Shown one piece after another: positions 42,650 to 53,768 of a DNA stretch of 64,000 bases (its first letter is position 1; every line of letters begins with the position of its first letter). The notes beneath the pieces are model-generated. The model ran no database searches. It saw nothing but the letters and a program-made list of their open reading frames with translations, and was not told the DNA's origin. Both the position numbers and the translations under genes were made by a program. The stretch is from Zoroaster sp. YZ-2022 (lineage: Eukaryota > Echinodermata > Asteroidea > Forcipulatida > Zoroasteridae). Where the stretch lies: the NCBI GenBank assembly GCA_029582265.1, contig CM055823.1:19836827-19900826 (forward strand). Reading direction: 5' to 3'.

Positions 42650-43419
42650 CAGGGACGTGCACAGGGTTGTAGAGGGGCAGGGGCTCAGAGTCTGAAAAGG
42701 GCAGTGTAATTCCATGCGAGCGCGCGTAGCGCGCGAGCTAAAAAAAATTTGGGCGTTTATTTATTAATAAAAACGCATAATATGGTTTTAATATTACAAT
42801 CAGATCAGATTATGTTGATGACTGGTTTTCATTTACAATCTGATCTGGTGGTGAGTGAGCCTATAGTCAAGGACCAAATCCACCAAGTCTAATTATATAA
42901 TAAACGTATCATATCACCTGATATTTGCACAAGAAAACGGAGCTCCGCCTAGTCAAACAATCATAAAGTGCACCAATAACACAAACCGAAAATGAACATG
43001 TATTGGGGCAAATAGCTTACCTACCTAATGAAGTAAGTGTAGTAGTTGCTTGAAGTAGGCTAACTGAAGACATAGGTCTCGGAGTGGGAGCGGGATGTCA
43101 ATTTCGTGTTTCAGTGACAGCGTGTGCCTGCCTATCAAAGACGTATAGCGCGCGGCTATGCGTGAAATCTAGTTTCATGGAGGGGCACATGCAGGCCCGT
43201 GCACAGGAATAGTAAGGGTATCTCTGCTGACCTAATATTTATTCTAATTTTATTCTATCCTGACATCTTTCAACTAGGCAGGGCAGTCTATGCCAACAGG
43301 AACTTAATAATTCATTCCAAAAAAAAAAAAAAAAAACCTTGGGCTAAAAGGGCACTTTTATACTAGGCAAAAGGGCAGGGGCTCAAGCACCCTTTGGGAC
43401 CTATGTATGCACGTGCCTG
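42650..43419. mobile_element. hAT-like non-autonomous element with 8-bp duplication
   Basis: Begins CAGGGACGTGCA and ends TGCACGTGCCTG, imperfect inverted termini. GTGACTGG flanks it exactly on both sides (42642-42649 and 43420-43427), the 8-bp duplication expected for hAT. The 770-bp interior has no transposase. It contains a GCGCGCG-rich stretch near 42720 and an A-run near 43320. Confidence 0.8.
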
Positions 43420-43427
43420 GTGACTGG

Positions 43428-43769
43428 GGCATTACTGACACTGTCAGCGCTTACTCGACAGAGCACATGACGTACCCTGATAATTTATAATTCCCTCACG
43501 CTCACGGAATGTCAAAAGGGTTGTTTGTTTAACATACATGTTTGTAAATACTCATTGTGAGATAACTGCGGTTACACGCTTTGTTGCTTTGTATTATGAA
43601 CGGCACACAGGATTTCGTTGAGAGGGGGATCGCATTCTTATTGCCTAGTAGTTAATTTTGTTGGTCCAACAAACATATTACAATCCCTCACCTATTCACA
43701 GTTGTTGTCCTCTTTCGGCTGCTCCCGTTAAATGTCGCCACAACGGATCATGATCCACATATTTGATTT
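43428..43769. other. Spacer, nothing recognised
   Basis: No coding or repeat feature that I can support. Confidence 0.3.
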
Positions 43770-44035
43770 GGCATAGGTTTTACGCCGGATGCCCTTCCTG
43801 ACGCAACCCTCCCATTTATCCGGGCTTGGGACCGGCACCAAGCATGCACTGGCTTGTACATCCCCAGTGGGTGGATTCAATTCGGCCCTCGCAGCAATTA
43901 TGGTAAAGTGTCTTGCTCAAGGACACAAGCACCATGGTCTCGGCAAGGCTTCGAACCCACACACTCTGACGACTCAGCCATCAGAACACAAATCCGATGC
44001 ACTAAACCGCTCGACCATGGCACCCCCACCCCTCA
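43770..44035 (-). mobile_element. tRNA-derived SINE, minus strand
   Basis: Read on the minus strand, it begins GCCATGGTCGAGCGGTTTAG, with an A box like TGGTCGAGCGG and a B box like GGTTCGAAGCC. It continues with GTGTCCTTGAGCAAGACACT. It matches copies at 62115 and 62826 on the plus strand. A pol III-derived SINE is clear; the family name is unknown to me. It ends in different 3' sequence from the other copies (CCGGATGCCCTTCC on the plus strand). Confidence 0.75.
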
Positions 44036-45275
44036 TCTATTCACAGTATTGTGTTTAAATACTAATGAAATAAAGGTCATAAAAATAACTCAGAACCAAC
44101 ACTTTTACAAGTACAACTCTGAACAGATTGTTACATGTTTACCGCAAAACCCTTTACTTCCATCATGCACAGATTCAAACCCTATACTTGAAATAAAGGT
44201 ACTAAATATTTGTTGCCGATTTTGTATTTATTTGTTTGAAAAACGGAGAATATGAGAACAAAGGAAGATTTTTACCGAGTGATATATTTGTACCATATTG
44301 TACTTTCATCTATTTCCACGTATTCTTTTTTTCTCGATGTACATACACTTTTTCCTTATACATGTACATGTATTTTTTTTAATGAAAATGATTAATATTT
44401 GCCAAGAATGTTTGAATTTGTAACTATTCTGTCAATTCCGCTGCTGGCGGCGAACGAGTAGAATGCGATAAACGGTTTCTTTCTATCTACCTCAGTGTAT
44501 ACAGAGACTTGAGTCCATCGGCTACATTTCACTATGAGAAACTACGTATGTTTAATTATACATAGCAAAAACTGGTGTATTAAAACGAGACCAGCGGGTG
44601 TTCATTATTGCAGTTCACTCTATATGCACACCGGTGCAATAATAAAGGTGACACCACTAGAACACCCAGGGTTTGTTGGGTACTATCACACCACTTGCTA
44701 ACATCTAGGTTCAACATTTCGACACCAATGTTAGAGATGTACTACCCGTGTTTGGGCGATATAGACAGGCTCCAGGTGTACCACTCAAAGGCATTTCATT
44801 GGATACGTTAACGCGTTGTGCTGAAGATCTGACGTCACGCTTCAAGGTCAAAGTTCAGCATCGGGAAAAATATGGCGGCAGCACGGCCAGAATCTGGCGC
44901 ACCACGCGCCTCTAGCTCAAAGCGTGACGTCAGATCTTCGGCCATGTTCACCACGTGCATCGGCGTTTGCGAATGAAACATGTAGCTTCGTTGGTGGTGC
45001 ACTTTTTCCACCCCCCCCCCGGTTTCCCACTTCCGAATTCCATAATTGTTTGTGTTCGTTTAATAAAAATATTATCTTTCAAAGTTCATTCGCTTTTTAA
45101 ATTCTATATGTTTTGGGTCTCTTGAACCAAACACCGGCGATATGTCTTTTAGCGTCGATGCACATGCGTTGTGTAAATTAAACAAAAGGCGGGAATAATG
45201 ATAACACCCAATTACAGTGGTTTAGGTGTTAGTATATATTATAACGTTCGACCAGATATTTTTTGTTTTTTTCAG
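44036..45275. other. Upstream or intronic region of the GST locus
   Basis: No exon of the GST N-terminus found. It contains an inverted repeat with TGACGTCA sites (44823-44939) around a GGCGGCAGCACGG segment, and a C-run at 45011-45020. It could include a promoter, but no start codon for GST was found. Confidence 0.3.
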
Positions 45276-45367
45276 CTATTTCAACTCTCCAAGTCCCTGC
45301 TTAGAAATTGACGGCAAGCAGTATGTGCAGAGTAAGGCTATCATCGGATACCTGGCTAGGAAGTACG
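45276..45367 (+). CDS. Sigma-class glutathione S-transferase, internal exon
   Basis: Bounded by TTTTTTCAG before and GTAAGA after. It encodes CLEIDGKQYVQSKAIIGYLA, the core of the thioredoxin-like domain that binds glutathione. The SKAI motif with its QS pair (here VQSKAI) is characteristic of the glutathione-binding site. The exon is 92 bp and joins the exon at 57096 in phase. Upstream exons, with the start codon and the catalytic Tyr, were not found in the window. GST conjugates glutathione to electrophiles; sigma-class members also include prostaglandin D synthase. Confidence 0.8.
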
Positions 45368-45369
45368 GT

Positions 45370-46746
45370 AAGAATAACTTTAATTTCTTTACAAGAGGGC
45401 GTAAATTATCAGAACCTATGTAACGTCTTTTAAATATTCATCTGGCGGTTATTAATAAATCTGTCGAATTAGCTGTGTAGTGTCAGGTTTGTGTAACCGC
45501 ATGTTATTTATTTTTAGGTTTGCAAATTACACCGTTTGATAAAGAGACCTGTAAATTAAAGTTATTTTAAAGAGAAGGCACAATATTGATTGTTGGTATC
45601 CGAGCAGTCATTAATTTTTCACGAAATACACATTAAAACTAACCTGTGAAAGTCTCTCATTAGATGCTCACGTTTTTGAGAAATTAAAACGACGAAAAAC
45701 TGATAGAATTTTGTGTTTTTATGTTTTACAAACAGTTCCCAGCAACATTTTTGTAAAGTCAACATAACAATTACCATTTTGTCGAAGATAAAACACCAGA
45801 CGAAATAATTTCTCTGGATGATCGGAAAATGTACCCTCTCCATGGGCGGATCCAGAACATTTTTAGGGGGGGGGCTGAGAATCAAAAACAATTATTTTTC
45901 AGTACTACACTTCCTACATGTATGCGCAACGGTTAGTACCGGTACAGCACTAAGTAGGTCACCTTATGTTTATCCCGCACACTGGAATGGGAGTGTTCTC
46001 CCTCCCTCCCCTCCCTCCTCTCTCTTTTCTCTCCTTCTTACTTTTTAGGTGTTTGGGTTGGTGCCCAAAACACCTCTTGATATTGTTCGGTTTTTTTTTC
46101 TTCTTCTTCTTCTTCTTCTTAATAAGAATTATCCAGAGACAAAACATAGTTGCAGAGTTCACAGAACCTTAAATCTTCACACATAGTTAGACCTTAACAT
46201 GTAGTTTTATGTCAAATTGTGACGTCATAGTGAAATCATCAGATATCGAATTACACTAAATCAAAGTTTAATATTTTCAAAAAATCATATCTCATGAACC
46301 ACAAACGATATTTTCACAATCTTTGCAGCATGTTATAGATCTTTAATTATGTGATTTTTTGCACACAGACGTGACCCAATCCGACCTCTGCTTCCGGTCG
46401 AAACCGGAAGTTGAAAATTTCAAAAATTCAAAAATCATATCTCATGAACCACAGAAAATATTTTCACAATCTTTGCATCATCTTAAAGACCTTGAACTAT
46501 GTCACATTTCTTACACAGACATGACCCCAATTTGACCTCTCCTTCCGGTCGAAACAGAAGTTTAAAACGAACAACTATTCAGAAGCACAGCCATACTGAC
46601 GTTCTCTTTACACAAGACATATCGGCCTATAGTGTGTATATGCATTATCTAATTAGAATAGAATAGTTCGAGTTTACGAAGACCGCGCAGGTCATGACCT
46701 GCCATGCATGCACGCGCACAGTATAGTACCATGCAGCAGCAAAACA
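45370..46746. other. GST intron with dispersed repeats
   Basis: Holds a dispersed repeat copy (about 45610-45840, also near 61760-61940), an hAT-like terminal fragment GGGCGGATCCAG (about 45844), a (TTC)n tract (about 46092-46120) and a tandem pair of units containing AAATCATATCTCATGAACCA (46265 and 46432). Confidence 0.5.
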
Positions 46747-49700
46747 ATGGCTTCCCTGAGTGTCGGGCCCGTCTGCAGAAATGTCGTCGAAAATGTACTA
46801 ATTAGCATGGAATCCAAATTGTTATCATTTTTGGAGATGAGTTGGACAAAGATTCTTTCATGTGCAAGTGGATGGAAGAAATAGACGGTATGGTTGAGTG
46901 TGATATTGCCAATGTCTAAGCGTTAGGACATAACATACGTCGCAGCTAACGTTACAGGTAATGTAGGAATTAATTTTAAAAGAATTTTAAAAATATCTGG
47001 ACCTAATCAGACTACATATAATTTGTAAAATAGTTGGACTTAGGCCTATATGAAAAATATCCTTGACAATTTAACTTATGTCTTCAGACTTTACTATCTC
47101 ATTGTGATCTGTCCTCAGTATCGTGTAGTGACAATTTAAAAAATAAGATCATTCCTGGTGATTATTTTCAATAGTTACCATGTTAATACCTTGACCAACA
47201 AAATAAACTATAACCCTAACCACCCCAAATCCATCAAAATTCTGAAAGGGGCACTTTTGGGAAAAAATCAGCACTGTTGAAAATGGGATCTTTATAATGG
47301 AGTTTATCAGATACTTAAAAGTAATACTACATGTATTGTAGTTGCACAAACATAACTTTGTACATGAGCCAAGAATATTCAACCTTTGGCGGTGTAAATA
47401 AGCATGGAAATGAACCAAGTTGAACTAAAGTTTTGGGTTATTTTTTCATAGTGTATACAATGAAGATGGATGCTGACCCAATTATTTATTATTTTACATG
47501 TATGGATGAATAGCCGACATTCCTAAAATTAATTACCATTCGATTTAGATTTATGGGTACCACTCTGAGTGGTACAAATGCTTCCATGCCATTTGCAGGG
47601 GCTGAGAGGAAGAAATAAGATTAAGAAGAAACAGAAACATCAAGGTAGGCAAAATATTGAAAATACGGGTAGAATGTCGCATCCGACCGACTTCACATTA
47701 TTCCAGGATATTTATTTCATGAAAAATCAGCCATTTTGCTATACGATGAATTCCTCAGTCATGTCAGTCAGGATGTCGTAAACTCCACAATTAGGTGACC
47801 AGCACAGTCATTTGTACATGCGCAGTGGCAACTATAATAGGATCCTTCTATTTTCTGAAGGGAGGATTTTTTAGAAGGGAAATAAAAGTGGATTTTAAAG
47901 ATAGTTTTCGCTTTCTGTACCACCAAAATCGATAGAATAATTTTTAACTGGTTAGGGGTTGCAAAAATTTCCCAAAAACCCTTTAAAAGTGGTGGTCGGA
48001 TACGACATTCTTTCCAAAAATTCAATCAAGTTTCAAGTATGCAGTAAGTTTGGATAACGATTTTTTTATCCACGATATATCGGCAAACATATATTGCAAT
48101 TTTCAATATATCGCAATTCTTTTTGCATTCATGCATGATTGCTTTAGAGCCAATAACCACAGGTATGTACCCTCTACAAGTGTCACAATAAATTGCAAAT
48201 TTATTTGCAGAGCGTGTATGTACTTCTGATATCATCATACTTTTTAGTGACAATTTCAAAAAAGATCATTCCTGGTGATTATTTTCAATAGTTACCATGT
48301 TAACACCTTGACCAACAAAATAACCTTGACCAACAAAATAAACAAACCTTAACCACCCCAAATCCATGAAAATCCTGAAAGGGGCACTTTTTGGTAAAAA
48401 TCAGCACTGTTGAAAAATGGGATCTTTATAATAGAGTTTTATCAGATGCTTAAAAGCAATACTAGTTGCACAAACATAACTTTGTATATGAACCAAGAAT
48501 ATTCAACCTTCGGCGGTGTGAATAAGCATGGAAATGAACTTCAAGCTGAACTAAAGTTTTGGATTATTTTTTCATAGTGTATACAATGAAGATGGATGCT
48601 GACCCAATTATTTATTATTTTACATGTATGGATGAATAGCCGACATTCCTAAAATTAATTACCATTTGATTTACAGATCTATGGGTACCACTCAGAGTGG
48701 TACAAATGCTTCCATGCCATTTGCAGGGCTGAGAGGAAGAAAATGAGAAGAAACAGAACCATCAAGGTAGGCAAATATTGAAAATTCGGTTAGAATGTCG
48801 AATTGAACCGCCACTTTTTCTCATTCAATATAACCAATAAAGTAATCGTACCTACCTCGTAAGGTGGAGAACATATGGATGATGATGGACATATACTTCA
48901 AATTATTCCAGGATATTTATTTCATGTAAATCAGCCATTTTGGTATACGATGAATTCCTCAGTCATGTCAGTCTGATGTAAATTCCACAATTAGTGACCA
49001 ACAGTCATTGTACATGTGCAGTGGCAACTATAATATGATCCTTCTATTTTCTGAAGGGGAGGATTTTTAGAAGGAAATAAAGTCCGAAAACCATCATAAA
49101 GTGGATTTTAAAGATAGTTTCACCAAAAATCGATAGAATAATTTTTAACTGGTTAGTGGTTGGAATTTATTTTCAAAAAAAACCCTTAAAAAGTGGCGGT
49201 TGGATGTGACATTCTTTCCAAAAATTCAATCAAGTTTCAAGTATGCAGTAAGCTTGGGCGATAACGATTTTTTTTTTATCCATGATATATCGGCAAACAT
49301 ATATTGCAATTTTCAATAATATCGCAATTCTTTTTTTGCATTCATGCATGATTGCTTTAGAGCCGATAACCACAGGTATGTACCTCTCTACAAGTGTCAC
49401 AATAAATTGCAAATTTATTTGCAGAGCGTGTATGTACTTCTGAAGTAGTTTGCTTTTGTTTCTCATTTCTAAAAGCTCAAAAGACTAATGATTTTATTTC
49501 CATGGAATTTCTGACTTGACTCACAATGTCGATTTATATTTTATTGTGATATATTTATTCGCGATTCGCCGATATGCCGATAACTTAAATAGGTTCTCGA
49601 TATTGTAATCGAGTAAAAGTTATCGCAATATTCGATATCGTGTTTATCACCCAAGCTTAGTATGCAGTAAAATTGTTTCAAGTTAGATGTTGCTTTTTCG

Positions 49701-49997
49701 TTTCTTTCATCTGTTTACCTTGTCTTGTGTGTGTATTTTGTTAATTTTCAATCTCTTTCTGTCTACAATGCCCATTCCCCTTACTCAGTTATTCCTCTAT
49801 TTCTATTAAATATTTATCATTCTTTCTTCATACATATTTAGGTCAAGATGAGGTTGAGCGGTGAGAATGCAGCATTGAACCCCAGAGAAGAAAACCGTGG
49901 TCTTCATCAGAGTTCCTCCCTGACAAACCGAGAAAAATTGAGAAAAAAACTGTTTTCACAGTACCAAACTTTGATTGCATGCCCAACGGAAAGATGA
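46747..49997 (+). pseudogene. Unidentified multi-exon gene inside the GST intron, one exon duplicated
   Basis: Exon-like pieces lie on the plus strand. One possible exon is 48677-48766 (IYGYHSEWYKCFHAICRAER then KKMRRNRTIK), exactly 30 codons with a ttacag acceptor and an AAG/GTAGGC donor. A second (49842-49997) follows a tatttag acceptor and encodes VKMRLSGENAALNPREENRG before a stop. A degraded copy of the first exon is at 47549-47644, frameshifted, inside a tandem duplication. A possible start exon begins at ATG 46747. I do not recognise the family. It may be a young or decayed gene. Confidence 0.35.
47126..49443. repeat. Tandem duplication of about 1.1-1.2 kb
   Basis: Unit 1 (47126-48228) and unit 2 (48246-49443) start with TAGTGACAATTT-like sequence and end with GAGCGTGTATGTACTTCTGA. 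They share the exon-like segment and the motif GATATATCGGCAAACATATA. Unit 2 carries extra sequence near 48800-48890. Confidence 0.8.
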
Positions 49998-52900
49998 GAG
50001 GTTACTTTTGCAAATCGAAGATAAAGATCTTGTGGGTTTAGAAGTTTGCTGTCATTGTCTTTGCTATAATGAGTATGTACCACCCTTGACAAGGCCAGAT
50101 CCATCAGATGAAATCACCTATTTGGTACAATGATGCATAAATAAAATTCTGTGAAGAAGTCATCCAGAAGAAAACAATGAAATTCTTTTCACAAAGTCAT
50201 TACATCGTAAGTTCATCAAGTGCGTACAAGAAATGGAGGGAGTTGACTGCAGTAAGTACAGGTCCCACAATCTGAAAACTAACATGTCTGAAAAGTACAT
50301 TTCCTACACTGGTAATTCATAGATAATTTACTAAGAATACAATTGACTTGGTGTACAGCCAATCTCTAGCTGAAAAGAACTGGTAGAGACTGCAGTTGGC
50401 TCAGATACATTATGTACTGATACCGATATACACTCACTGGCCATAAGTATTGCAACATACACCAAAGTTCAGTTTGAGAACTGTGTTACAATAAGTTATT
50501 TTATTTTATTTACACTACTTAAGACTTTGAAAGTGCCTGTGTTTTGAAGTCAATGTTCTTTTTTACTGTTCTTGCTCGAAAATTATGTAATACACGATCG
50601 ATGAAATCAGATTAAATGATCATCTCACCTGTTACTGTAAATTGCGATTTTGAGCATGTTGCAATACTTTTGGCCAGTGAGTGTAGACAGCAGTGAAGGT
50701 GCTGGAGAAGCAGAGATTTTCACATGAAAGTGCCTATCTTCACACACTCTTCAATGCATCAGCTGTACTATATAATACACTTATAATGAAGAAATCACAT
50801 GGCATTACAGCTACCCTGGCCATCAACTTCAGATGACTTATCCTTGCAGACTGCTTAACAAATGAGCCAGTAATTTTCAATCACCCGCTTTGTTCATCTT
50901 ACACTAGGACACTGATTCCATGACCCGTTGAAAGTTTACTCTGATTGAGATAATGTTGCCCCTTTAACCATTAACTTTAATTAAAACATTCTGTTGACTT
51001 TCTTTTCATGCACCAGTAAAAGTTTTTTTAAGTGCCAAAGATTTAACAATACTAGCCAAATCCAATTAATGTTAGGGACTACAGGTTCACTTATTTTGTA
51101 TTTTGTACTTAAGAATTTTTTTTTTCTTTTCATTGTAAATTAGACCTAGAAGTTTGGATAACCTTTATCCTGTATGAAATGGATTATTATTGATGGATGC
51201 AAAAATGGATGGAAAAGGAGTATCATGACCATGACAAAATAAATCAGAAGTGTCATACAAAAGAAAATGTTTCACATTTCCTTTATATAAATATCTTATT
51301 AAAAAAGTTATTTAACAAAGAATTTGTTTTATCAATTTAAATATTTACACAAAACGTTGACAATTAATTACCAATAATTTACTTTTTAAAGATGAGAAAA
51401 GATTCACAAATTGGTCTTTGATGTAGGTAGGGTTAGATCCTAGGTTGCCTAAAGTGGGTGGAGCTCAAGGTAAGGAGATGAGAAATGGGAAATGAAACCC
51501 CAAAATATTGAAATGAATGGACAATTTAGAAGTTTTTTACATGATCAATTAAATTGGAAAACTTGGGGGGGGGGGGGGGTTAGACGTTCAGGGAAAAGTT
51601 GGGTTCAGACCTTTTATTCAAGGCAAGATTTTTTTTAAACTGTTTAATTTATTTACAATGACATCAAATATTTCCCAAATATGGAATCCCCTTTCCAAAC
51701 TCTTCCCTACCTGACTGGACCGATTTGACAGATTAGGGTAGGGAAACATTAAAAAAAACAGCCCATGTGAACTATTCAATTATACAAAAATCTCCATTGA
51801 AAATGTAGTTTTCTAAGAATGGCCGAAAGAGGGCGCTATTTTCATGTCATAGTTCAAATGCAAATAATCTGCCAAACTGGCAAATTTTGTGAGTGTGGAT
51901 TTATATATTAGAATTTACAAGTAATTGTCTATTCTAAACTGTTTGTACGCTCATGCCTGATATGCGTCACGAAACTCAATTTCTGAATGCATTTTCATTG
52001 CATCGCTCCGTGGTCTAGCTAGTCTGAAGTCAAATCACATGCTGAACTTAACTCCATAGCCGTAGTTTCTTGTCAAGTCGCACTTGGCAAACACGGATGC
52101 GAATTTTGTCATGAAAGTTTTCTGAAGAGAAACCATATTTACCAAGTTCCAACTTAATTAATGTACTTTTAAACAACTTTAGGTGATGACGTCATAACAT
52201 GATGAACAACCAAACACCTTGAGAACAAGCATTCTACTCAATAGACTAACATGCTCGTGCAAGTTTTGGTGAATTAACTATTGAAGAACCTTTTCAACCT
52301 TTGTAACATTAGATTTTTATGGGAATTTGTAAGTGAATGAGGAATTGTACTGCAGAAAAATAGCTGCCTTGACTTATTCCTGCAATGTCTCCCATTTTAG
52401 CTGTAATAATGGGCGCTCTATTAAGGATTAGATTTCTTAAATGTTGTTTATCATAACTGGGAGAAAGACAATAATCTGATAATAAAAAAGCTCTTTAATT
52501 CATAGTACACTTAAAATATGCTCTCTTATTTCTGTTAAATACAAACTTATACAATGTTAACATTTTGGATTTATTTTGCATTTTTAAACAACTTTAGGTG
52601 ATGACACCATAACATGAACCCCAAACACCTTGAGTTTGTTTTTACAAACTCTATACCTCTAGTTTTTATTTATTTTTATATTTTTTACGATTTTAGGGGG
52701 GCTACAGCCCCCTTAGCCCCCTGGATCCGCCAATGCTCTCTTCACAAACAAAGTTTTCAGTAGATAGTAGCTCCTTAGGTATTCTGGCTAGAAACCTTCC
52801 TGAATCCTCCAAAATCCATCAGTGCGCTTATTTCATATTCAGCACTTAGGTATGGCCTGTACTTGTCCCATTTGAAGAGGTGAAACTATACCATATTCCA

Positions 52901-53415
52901 ACAGTGCTGAATTGTTCCTATAAAGTGCCCCTTGGAGGATTTTGCAGAATATGGGGTGGTTAGGGTTTTAATCAGATAATCTTATAAGTGCTAATAACCA
53001 ATGTTTTACCTTCCCTTTACTGAATTACTTTTCATTAAGGAATGTGGAACCCAACTGACAGCTGTGGTTTTGGGCTATTTTTGTTCGTTTCGTTTAAGTT
53101 TTAAGCATAATTTTGGGCAAATCAGATCAAACAAATATGAAAGGGGATAAATAGGGGCCAGGCAAATTGTTTAAACCTCTCGGTGTCAGATAAATAATTA
53201 ATGAGGGTGGCCACCTCTTAAAATTGCGAAATATAACACTTTCAGAACCATTCGTCCATGAGTAGACTTGAGATGAAGTCGTAGATTGGCCTTAATTTGT
53301 CTTCGTGGATGCGCTCGCGCCATTTCATTGCGTGCACTGTGCATTGAACGCGTCAACTCATATTATTATGGTGTTCTAAAAGGACACATGCACATTGCAA
53401 GAAGAGTGTGCAAGC
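49998..53415. other. Non-coding stretch with small transposon remnants
   Basis: No supported gene. Contains a Tc1-like MITE (50431-50683), a G-run (about 51566-51580) and an hAT-like right terminus (CCCCCTGGATCCGCCAATG, about 52717-52735). Confidence 0.4.
50431..50683. mobile_element. Tc1/mariner-like MITE
   Basis: Begins CACTCACTGGCCATAAGTAT and ends ACTTTTGGCCAGTGAGTG, inverted termini of about 25 bp, flanked by TA on both sides (50429-50430 and 50684-50685). The interior lacks a transposase. Confidence 0.8.
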
Positions 53416-53735
53416 GTCGCATTAGATTCACGCGTCGCACCAGAAGTGTAGTCGCGTCGCACCAGAAGTGTGTCGCGTCGCACCAGAAGTGTAGTCGCGT
53501 CGCACTAGAAGTGTAGTCGCGTCGCACCAGAAGTGTGTCGCGTCGCACTAGAAGTGTGTCGCGTCGCACCAGAAGTGTAGTCGCGTCGCACTAGAAGTGT
53601 AGTCGCGTCGCACTAGAAGTGTAGTCGCGTCGCACTAGAAGTGTAGTCGCGTCGCACTAGAAGTGTAGTCGCGTCGCACTAGAAGTGTAGTCGCATCGCA
53701 CTAGAAGTGTTGTCGCGTCGCACTAGAAGTGTTCA
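53416..53735. repeat. 22-bp minisatellite
   Basis: About 14 copies of a CpG-rich unit (GTCGCGTCGCACTAGAAGTG), with C/T and length variants, in tandem. No coding role seen. Confidence 0.9.
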
Positions 53736-53768
53736 CCATTGCAGTTTTTTCTCGTATGAAGAGCCGTA

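Noticed and set aside
45841..52735. Possible single hAT element from GGGCGGATCC to GGATCCGCC
   Set aside because: The ends look like hAT termini but the flanks do not match as an 8-bp duplication, so I treat them as separate fragments.
53286..53569. ORFs across the CpG-rich minisatellite
   Set aside because: Translation of the 22-bp repeat; no support.
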